A stretch of DNA of 64,000 bases. Source: Streptomyces sp. NBC_00554. Its GTDB lineage: Bacteria; Actinomycetota; Actinomycetes; Streptomycetales; Streptomycetaceae. Positions 58,136-64,000 of the stretch are shown here, piece after piece (position 1 is the first letter of the stretch; the number at the start of each line of letters is the position of its first letter). A program made the position numbers and the translations under genes. The stretch covers positions 1,364,001-1,428,000 of the forward strand of contig NZ_CP107799.1 in the NCBI RefSeq assembly GCF_041431135.1, in the 5' to 3' direction. Below the pieces are notes generated by a model, which was not told where the DNA came from, searched no databases, and saw only the letters and a list, made by a program, of their open reading frames with translations.

Positions 58136-59074
58136 ATGGGGGCTGGGCACGATCACGGGCATGCGCACGGTGCTCCCACCACGGGTACGGCGGCAGCGGC
58201 GTACCGCGGGAGGCTGCGCATCGCGCTGTCGATCACGCTCACCGTCATGGTGGTCGAGATCGTGGGCGGCGTCCTCGCCGATTCGCTCGCGCTCATCGCG
58301 GACGCGGCCCATATGGCGACGGACGCGCTGGGCCTCGGCATGGCACTGCTCGCGATCCACTTCGCCAACCTCCCGCCCAGCGAGAACCGCACCTTCGGGT
58401 ACGCGCGGGCCGAGATCCTCGCCGCCCTCGCCAACTGCCTGCTGCTGCTCGGCGTCGGCGGCTACGTCCTGTACGAGGCGATCCAGCGCTTCATGACGCC
58501 CGCCGACACCCACGGCGGTCTGACCGTTGTGTTCGCTCTGATCGGCCTGGTCGCGAACATGATCTCGCTCACGCTGCTGATGCGCGGGCAGAAGGACAGC
58601 CTGAACGTGCGGGGCGCGTTCCTGGAAGTGGTGGCCGACGCGCTGGGTTCGGTGGCGGTGCTGATCGCCGCGGTGGTCATCCTGACCTCGGGCTGGCAGG
58701 CCGCCGACCCGATCGCCTCGATCGTCATCAGCCTCATGATCGTCCCGCGCACCTGGAAGCTGCTCCAGGAGACGCTCAACGTGCTCCTGGAGGCGGCTCC
58801 CAAGGGCGTCGACATGGCGGAGGTGCGCGCGCACATACTGGCGCTGCCCGGCGTCGAGGACATCCACGACCTGCACGCCTGGACCATCACCTCCGGTATG
58901 CCGGTCCTCTCCGTGCACGTGGTCGTCAGCTCGGACGTCCTGAACGCCATCGGTCACGAGAAGATGCTCCACGAACTCCAGGTCTGCCTCGGCGACCACT
59001 TCGACGTCGAGCACTGCACGTTCCAGCTGGAGCCGAGCGGACACGCGGAGCACGAGGCGAAGCTCTGTCACTGA
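58136..59074 (+). CDS. Cation diffusion facilitator transporter
   Basis: 312 residues, six helices. A His-rich start (HDHGHAHG) leads to TM2 with ALIADAAHMATDALG (HxxxD metal site) and TM5 with LEVVADALGS. The C-terminal cytoplasmic domain has HDLHAWTITSGMPVLSVHVV. It exports zinc or similar divalent metal in exchange for protons. ATG 58136 has AAGGAGG at 8 nt. Confidence 0.92.
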   Translation: MGAGHDHGHAHGAPTTGTAAAAYRGRLRIALSITLTVMVVEIVGGVLADSLALIADAAHMATDALGLGMALLAIHFANLPPSENRTFGYARAEILAALANCLLLLGVGGYVLYEAIQRFMTPADTHGGLTVVFALIGLVANMISLTLLMRGQKDSLNVRGAFLEVVADALGSVAVLIAAVVILTSGWQAADPIASIVISLMIVPRTWKLLQETLNVLLEAAPKGVDMAEVRAHILALPGVEDIHDLHAWTITSGMPVLSVHVVVSSDVLNAIGHEKMLHELQVCLGDHFDVEHCTFQLEPSGHAEHEAKLCH

Positions 59075-59387
59075 CCCGGCCCCGCGGACCCGGAGGGGAC
59101 GGACCGGCCGCTGTACGCCCAGTACGGCAGTCCGCCCGCTTCGGAGTACGGCATCCGGCCCGGATTTCGCCTGCCGCCCGAACACCCGATGGCCCCTGTC
59201 CCGGACGGTTCCTCGTCCGTGGCACCGGGCACGAACAGGTATCCGGCGCTTTCGGTGCGTGACGTACGCCGCCCCGCGCGTCCCGGTCCGAGCTCCCGGA
59301 GCGGGACATGCGGGGAGCAGCGAAGTGCCGGGAGTGCCGGTTTCGTACGGCAGACTTGGGGCTCGAAGACCGATGCGAAGGATGGGT
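59075..59387. other. Spacer between the CDF gene and idi
   Basis: 313 bases. One frame contains LYAQYGSPPASEYGIRP, which looks protein-like but has no start codon; it may be a relic. No promoter could be assigned with confidence. Confidence 0.4.
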
Positions 59388-59981
59388 ATGCCGATCACAC
59401 CTGCCACCGCGACGCACAGTTCGTCGAACGGCACCGTTGAAGCGATCTTGCTGGAACTGGTCGACGAGGACGGCAACACGATCGGTACGGCGGAGAAGCT
59501 CGCCGCGCACCAGGCGCCCGGGCAGTTGCACCGAGCGTTCTCGGTGTTCCTCTTCGACGAGCGCGGGCGGATGCTGCTCCAGCAGCGCGCCCTCGGCAAG
59601 TACCACTCCCCCGGCGTCTGGTCCAACACCTGCTGCGGCCACCCCTACCCCGGCGAGGCGCCCTTCGCGGCGGCGGCCCGGCGGACGTACGAGGAGCTCG
59701 GGGTCTCCCCCTCGCTGCTCGCCGAGGCCGGCACGGTCCGATACAACCACCCGGACCCGGACTCGGGCCTGGTGGAGCAGGAGTACAACCACCTCTTCGT
59801 CGGGATGGTGCAGTCGCCACTGCGCCCCGACCCGGAGGAGGTCGAGGCGACCGCGTTCGTGACCGCCGCCGAGCTGGCGGAGCGGCACGCGAAGGAGACC
59901 TTCTCGTCGTGGTTCATGACGGTCCTGGACGCGGCCCGTCCGGCGGTCCGGGAGCTGACCGGCCCCTCCGCCGACTGGTGA
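59388..59981 (+). CDS. idi: Isopentenyl-diphosphate delta-isomerase (type I)
   Basis: 197 residues, Nudix-like fold. Catalytic Cys in WSNTCCGHPYPGE, Glu region EQEYNHLF, AARRTYEELG as Nudix helix. It interconverts IPP and DMAPP, supporting the hopanoid pathway. ATG 59388 has AAGGA at 5 nt; an ATG 6 bases upstream is less well placed. Confidence 0.95.
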   Translation: MPITPATATHSSSNGTVEAILLELVDEDGNTIGTAEKLAAHQAPGQLHRAFSVFLFDERGRMLLQQRALGKYHSPGVWSNTCCGHPYPGEAPFAAAARRTYEELGVSPSLLAEAGTVRYNHPDPDSGLVEQEYNHLFVGMVQSPLRPDPEEVEATAFVTAAELAERHAKETFSSWFMTVLDAARPAVRELTGPSADW

Positions 59982-59996
59982 GAACAGTCCGCTGAG

Positions 59997-60539
59997 CTAG
60001 ATCACGCCGGTGGTGAGCGGCAGGGCGGCCCAGATCACCTTGCCGCCGCCCGAGGTGTGCTCGACGTCGCACACTCCGCCCGATTCCCTGGTGACCTCCC
60101 GCACGAGCAGCAGGCCCCGGCCACCGGTCTGCCCGTGGTCCGCTTCAAGGGCGGTCGGGCGGTAGGGGTGGTTGTCCTCCACGGAGACCCGCACCCACTC
60201 GGCGCCTACGGCGACCTCCACGGCCAGCACCGGTGAGAGGAGCGCCGCGTGCCGGACCGCGTTGGTGACGAGTTCGGAAACGATCAGAAGGAGACCCTGG
60301 ACGAGCTCGTCCGAGACGGGCACTCCTTGGCGGACCAGCAGGTCCCGCACGGCGTGCCGCGCCTGCGGTACCGAGGCGTCGACGGCGGGAGCGGTGAACC
60401 GCCACACTCCCTCGTACGGCAACGGGCCCGGCGGTCTCCCGTCGGGAGGGATCTCCCCGCCGACTTCAGGGCTCGGGTCGGACCCCCGCCCGAGGTTCTC
60501 CATCGTCCGGTCGCCACCCTTGCGCTCGATTGTCACCAC
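59997..60539 (-). CDS. RsbW-like ATP-binding protein
   Basis: 180 residues. A histidine-kinase-type ATPase domain (LIVSELVTNAVRHAALLSP, VSVEDNHPYRP, GGRGLLLVREV) without a kinase dimerisation region. This is the anti-sigma/serine-kinase type common in Streptomyces. The N-terminal 45 residues are Gly/Pro-rich. GTG 60539 or 60536 can be the start. Confidence 0.85.
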   Translation of the reverse strand: MVTIERKGGDRTMENLGRGSDPSPEVGGEIPPDGRPPGPLPYEGVWRFTAPAVDASVPQARHAVRDLLVRQGVPVSDELVQGLLLIVSELVTNAVRHAALLSPVLAVEVAVGAEWVRVSVEDNHPYRPTALEADHGQTGGRGLLLVREVTRESGGVCDVEHTSGGGKVIWAALPLTTGVI

Positions 60540-60763
60540 CCAATGAGTGTTGGTACTGGGCCCGTCCGCACCGGAGTACTGAACAGAAGTCAGCGACTAT
60601 CGACAGCTTCTGATCGTCGGCGCATGACACGGTCACTTGTGGGACTGATCCTGTACCGGTTGTGCCGACTTCGGAAACTATTCGGGTTGTACGGGTTTGA
60701 CGCCGGGCTCGCCCTGTCCGTCCCGTGCGGAGTGGCCACCTCCGTGTGGATAGCATCCGGCAC

Positions 60764-61519
60764 ATGGAGCCGCAGCTGCCGCACAGCGTCACGGACGGGG
60801 TCGCCACCGTCGTCATCAACCACCCGGCCAAGCGCAATGCCATGACGGCCGGCATGTGGCGGGCGCTACCGCCCTTGCTCGACGAGTTGACCGATGACGC
60901 CGATGTACACGCGCTGGTGCTCACCGGTGAGGGCGACACGTTCTGCGCCGGGGCCGACATCTCGACGCTGCGGGGCTCGCCGGACGAGGCACAGGGCCTG
61001 GCCGTGCTCGCCGAGGAGGCGCTCGCGGCCTTCCCGAAGCCGACGCTCGCGGCGATCCGCGGGTACTGCGTGGGCGGCGGGTCACAGCTCGCGGCGGCCT
61101 GCGACCTGCGGTTCGCGGAGGAGGGGGCGCTGTTCGGGGTGACTCCGGCGAAGCTGGGGATCGTCTATCCGTCCTCCTCCACCCGGCGGTTGGTGTCGCT
61201 GGTGGGTCCGGCCACCGCGAAGTACCTGCTGTTCTCGGGCGAGTTGATCGACGCGGAGCGGGCCCTGCGGACCGGCCTGGTCGACGAGGTGCTGCCCGGG
61301 GGCGAACTCGACAAGCGCGTCGGGGAGTTCACGCGCGTACTGGCCGGGCGCTCGCTGCTGACACAGGCGGCGGCCAAGGAGTTCGCGAACGGGCGGACGG
61401 ACCGGGACGCTTACTGGGCGGAGCGGGCGCGGGGCAGCGGCGACACCGCGGAGGGGGTCGCCGCCTTCCTGGAGCGCCGGCCGCCGCGCTTCACGTGGAG
61501 TGTGTCTACGTCAGGGTGA
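60764..61519 (+). CDS. Enoyl-CoA hydratase/isomerase family protein
   Basis: 251 residues, crotonase fold. CoA/oxyanion motifs GEGDTFCAGADISTLRG and GYCVGGGSQLAAACDLRFA. The residue equivalent to one catalytic Glu is hard to see, so isomerase or other crotonase activity is possible. ATG 60764 has no clear ribosome site. Its end overlaps the DJ-1 gene by 14 nt (convergent). Confidence 0.88.
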   Translation: MEPQLPHSVTDGVATVVINHPAKRNAMTAGMWRALPPLLDELTDDADVHALVLTGEGDTFCAGADISTLRGSPDEAQGLAVLAEEALAAFPKPTLAAIRGYCVGGGSQLAAACDLRFAEEGALFGVTPAKLGIVYPSSSTRRLVSLVGPATAKYLLFSGELIDAERALRTGLVDEVLPGGELDKRVGEFTRVLAGRSLLTQAAAKEFANGRTDRDAYWAERARGSGDTAEGVAAFLERRPPRFTWSVSTSG

Positions 61520-62141
61520 AGCGGCTGTTGGCGCGGAACTCCTCGACGAGGTGCGCGGGCGCCTTCTGGGGGGATCCCGCGTCATAGGGCGGCTGGGGGT
61601 CGTACTCGGTCAACAGCTGTACGGCCTGGGCGTGTTCGTCGCCCGCGATCCGGCCGAGCAGGGTGAGCCCCATGTCGATGCCGGCCGAGACACCGGCCGC
61701 GGTCACGTACTTGCCGTCGAACACGACCCGCTCCCCCGTCGGCTCGGCACCGAACTGCTTGAGGAAGTCGAGCGCCAGCCAGTGCGAGGTGGCGCGGCGG
61801 CCCTCGAGGAGCCCGGCGGCGGCCAGGAGCAGCGAGCCCGTGCACACCGATGTCGTCCAGGTGCTCGTGGCGTCGGCGGCCCGCAGCCAGTCCAGGAGGG
61901 CCTGGTTCTCCATCTGCGGGGTCTGGCCCGGGCCGCCGGGGACCACGACGATGTCGGGGTGCTCCACCTCGGCCAGGGTCTTGTCCGCGGTGAGTGCCAG
62001 CTTGCCTGTGTCGGTGCGGACGGGACCGGTCTGCTCGGCGACGAAGACGACCTCCGCGCCGGGCAGCCGGCCGAGGGTTTCGTACGGTCCCACCGCGTCC
62101 AGGGCGGTGAAGCGGTCGAACAGGACGATGGCGATCTGCAT
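61506..62141 (-). CDS. DJ-1/PfpI family protein
   Basis: 211 residues. The nucleophile elbow is SVCTGSLLLAAAG with EGRRATSHW after it, as in the isonitrile-hydratase and GATase1-like groups. Substrate unknown. ATG 62141 follows GAGGAG. It lies just downstream of a GlxA-type regulator in the same operon, whose N-domain is of the same fold. Confidence 0.87.
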   Translation of the reverse strand: MQIAIVLFDRFTALDAVGPYETLGRLPGAEVVFVAEQTGPVRTDTGKLALTADKTLAEVEHPDIVVVPGGPGQTPQMENQALLDWLRAADATSTWTTSVCTGSLLLAAAGLLEGRRATSHWLALDFLKQFGAEPTGERVVFDGKYVTAAGVSAGIDMGLTLLGRIAGDEHAQAVQLLTEYDPQPPYDAGSPQKAPAHLVEEFRANSRFTLT

Positions 62142-62151
62142 GAGGTTCTCC

Positions 62152-63105
62152 TCAGCGGGTGGATGCCGGGCTGAACCGGCGTCGGTACTCGGCCGGTGCC
62201 GAGCCAAGGGTTCTGACGAAGGCGCGGCGCATCGCCTCAGGGGTGCCGTAGCCGCAGGTTCGGGAGATCTCCTCGATGCCGTCGGCGGTGTCCTCCATCA
62301 GGCGCCGGGCGTGTTCGAGGCGGACCCGTTCGACGTACCGGCCCGGCGTCATGCCGGTCTCTGCCTGGAAGGCGCGGGCGAAGTGGCGGGGCGAGAGCCG
62401 GGCGCGGGTGGCGAGGGACTCGACGCTCAGGTCGGCGTCGGGGTGTTCGGTGATCCACTGCTGGACTTCGCGCAGGGGTTCGCGCTGGGCGGTCTGGGCG
62501 GCGAGCTGGGCGCTGAACTGGGCCTGGTTGCCCGGACGCCGCAGGAAGACGACCAGGTAACGCGCCACCATGAGTGCGGCGTCCCGTCCCAGGTCCTCCT
62601 CTACGAGGGCGAGGGCCAGGTCGATGCCCGAGGTGACGCCCGCCGAGGTGGAGACCTGGCCGTCGCGTACGTAGATGGGGTCCGGGTCGACGTCGATCGC
62701 CGGGTGGTCGCGGGCGAGCTTGTCGCAGTACGCCCAGTGGGTGGTGGCGCGGCGGCCGTCCAGGAGCCCCGCCGCGGCGAGCGGGATGGCTCCGGTGCAG
62801 ACGGAGACCAGCCGCTCGGCGCGCGGCCCGTGCTCGCGCAGCCAGTCGGTCAGGCGGGGGTCGAGGTGCCGGGTGCCCGCGCCGCCGGGGACGAGCAGGG
62901 TGTGCGGGGCGGGTGCGTCGGCGAGCGCGTGGTCCGGGACGAGGGTGAGGCCGCTGGAGGTGCGCACCGGGGCGCCGTCCAGGGAGGCGGTGAGGATGCG
63001 GTACGACCCGGCGCGGCCGGCCTCGGCGCCCGCGAAGACCTCCACGGGGCCCGTGACGTCGAGGCTCTGCACGTCGTCGAAGAGGACGACCAGGACGGTT
63101 CGCAT
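62152..63105 (-). CDS. GlxA-family AraC-type regulator
   Basis: 317 residues. The N-terminal DJ-1/PfpI-like domain (VSVCTGAIPLAAAGLLDGRR) is a ligand sensor. The C-terminal AraC HTH pair follows (LSVESLATRARLSPRHFARA, IEEISRTCGYGTPEAMRRAF). It probably regulates the DJ-1 gene that follows after 10 bp. Confidence 0.92.
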   Translation of the reverse strand: MRTVLVVLFDDVQSLDVTGPVEVFAGAEAGRAGSYRILTASLDGAPVRTSSGLTLVPDHALADAPAPHTLLVPGGAGTRHLDPRLTDWLREHGPRAERLVSVCTGAIPLAAAGLLDGRRATTHWAYCDKLARDHPAIDVDPDPIYVRDGQVSTSAGVTSGIDLALALVEEDLGRDAALMVARYLVVFLRRPGNQAQFSAQLAAQTAQREPLREVQQWITEHPDADLSVESLATRARLSPRHFARAFQAETGMTPGRYVERVRLEHARRLMEDTADGIEEISRTCGYGTPEAMRRAFVRTLGSAPAEYRRRFSPASTR

Positions 63106-63202
63106 GTCCTCGATTGTTGGCGGGCATGGAGGTGTCCGCAATGACGAGTACCCCTCCTTTCCTGCCATGTCCGTGCCCTTGGGTCCCCCGGGATTCCCTC
63201 CG

Positions 63203-63218
63203 TACCAACCAGTCGGTA
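63203..63218. promoter_or_regulatory. TetR-type operator-like palindrome
   Basis: TACCAACCAGTCGGTA is a 16-bp imperfect palindrome (TACC..AC....GT..GGTA) matching known operator forms of TetR-family repressors. It lies 12 bp before the start of the SCO6745-family gene, overlapping its likely promoter. No TetR gene is adjacent. Confidence 0.5.
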
Positions 63219-63229
63219 ACGTGCGGGTC

Positions 63230-64000
63230 ATGACGACACCTCTGCCGGAGCGCGCCGGGCGGCGCTGCCACAACGTCCTCAATTCGATTGCGGCGACGCT
63301 GTACTTCTCACCCGACCTGGGCCGGGAACTGGCCGATATCGGGATCGAGGACAGCAACGGCGCGTACTTCGCGACGCGGGCGGCGGCCATGGGCGCGGTG
63401 GGCCCGGGCACGGTGACGGCGACGTTCTACAACTTCCGCCACGAGCTGATCGCGGAGCACGTACCCGCGGTGTGGCAGGTGGCCTCCCCGGAGACCGTGC
63501 TCGCGGCACGCACGCGTGCCGTCGACGCGACGCTGCGGCGGCTGCTCGGCGAGGACGTCATCGCCTCCAAGGAGCTGGCCGAGGCGGCGGACCTCGCGCT
63601 GCGGGCGGCCGAGGCCTGCGGCAGGTCCGCGCGCCCCCTGTACGCGGCCCACGCGGACCTGCCCGTCCCCGACGCGCCGCACCTCGCGCTCTACCACGCG
63701 GCCACCCTGCTGCGTGAGCACCGCGGCGACGGTCACCTCGCGGCGCTGCTCGACGCGGAACTCGACCCGGTCGAGGCCCTGGTGAGCCACACCGCCACCG
63801 GCAGGGGCATGACCCCGAAGTGGGCGCTCGGCACGCGCGGCTGGTCGCGCGGGGACTGGGAGGCGGCGGTCGCACGGCTGCGGGAGCGCGGACTGCTCGA
63901 CGCGGAGGGCGAGTTGACCGACGCCGGCACGGCCCTGCGCAAGGACATCGAGGCACGCACGGACCGCCTGGACCGTGCGCCGTACGAGCATCTCGGCGCC
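63230..64000 (+). CDS. SCO6745-family protein (partial at window end)
   Basis: At least 257 residues, running off the right edge. It begins MTTPLPERAGRRCHNVLNSI, with TLYFSPDLGRELADIGIED, ATRAAAMGAVGPGTVTATFY and a C-terminal winged-helix-like part (WSRGDWEAAVARLRERGLLD). This matches the actinobacterial helix-turn-helix SCO6745 family of unknown function, recalled rather than searched. ATG 63230 follows the operator-like palindrome closely. Confidence 0.75.
   Translation, partial: MTTPLPERAGRRCHNVLNSIAATLYFSPDLGRELADIGIEDSNGAYFATRAAAMGAVGPGTVTATFYNFRHELIAEHVPAVWQVASPETVLAARTRAVDATLRRLLGEDVIASKELAEAADLALRAAEACGRSARPLYAAHADLPVPDAPHLALYHAATLLREHRGDGHLAALLDAELDPVEALVSHTATGRGMTPKWALGTRGWSRGDWEAAVARLRERGLLDAEGELTDAGTALRKDIEARTDRLDRAPYEHLGA

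Overview
The window is chromosomal DNA of a Streptomyces (GC-rich, GTG starts, many 1-4 nt ATGA/GTGA gene overlaps). Diagnostic loci are a conservon (cvnABCD), a c-di-AMP riboswitch ahead of a LysM/M23 cell-wall hydrolase, a tdh-kbl operon and a full hopanoid operon. From about 14 kb rightwards the content looks like a conserved chromosomal arm, read in reverse relative to the S. coelicolor SCO6745-SCO6800 neighbourhood as I recall it.

1-13.9 kb is accessory. A tRNA-Pro(GGG) gene at 13819-13892 has the 3' 43 nt of itself repeated at 760-802. The two copies sit in an imperfect direct repeat of about 158 bp (645-802 and 13703-13861) that includes 62 identical bases. A truncated integrase start lies just inside the right repeat. 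Between the repeats is a compact plus-strand operon, dnaK-grpE-cbpA-cbpM-clpB-trx-(UBP zinc finger)-(cNMP/Trx-like/TrxR fusion). Around it are a PucR-type regulator, a frameshifted general-stress gene and antiparallel remnants of an Hsp20 and a second thioredoxin. I read this as an integrated, partly decayed stress-tolerance island. The first 640 bases, outside the left repeat, are a scrap heap: an in-frame chimera of two sugar-ABC permeases running into the tail of an M20 hydrolase.

13.9-31 kb: a split transketolase behind a MerR/SoxR-like promoter; YjbR, GNAT, XRE-cupin and LysR genes; threonine catabolism (tdh, kbl) separated by exact 20-bp tandem repeats; a conservon with a downstream GAF protein; an MBL-fold hydrolase; a Leu/Glu-type dehydrogenase with a TetR gene; an SGNH hydrolase; and a Tat-exported protein.

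31-36 kb: a riboswitch-controlled LysM/M23 peptidase, a GH36 alpha-galactosidase, a tyrosine phosphatase, and an XRE-cupin regulator coupled to a tiny membrane protein, with two phased operator-like sites upstream.

36.4-49.3 kb: the hopanoid operon, transcribed leftwards: leader ORF-hpnC-hpnD-small ORF-hpnE-polyprenyl synthetase-shc-hpnG-hpnH-ispG-dxs-hpnO. Carrying dxs and ispG in the operon couples precursor supply to squalene, hopene and bacteriohopanepolyol synthesis. idi lies 10 kb away.

49.6-56.7 kb: a seven-gene leftward operon (DUF5941/CDP-alcohol transferase, nucleotidyltransferase, glycerol-1-phosphate dehydrogenase-like enzyme, second CDP-alcohol transferase, GT2, two-component ABC exporter). 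It looks like a pathway for an exported phosphodiester-linked glycolipid or polymer and is the most likely undescribed biosynthetic system here.

57-64 kb: galE, a cation-diffusion transporter, idi, an anti-sigma-like ATPase, an enoyl-CoA hydratase, a DJ-1/PfpI protein with its GlxA-type regulator, and an SCO6745-family gene running off the end.
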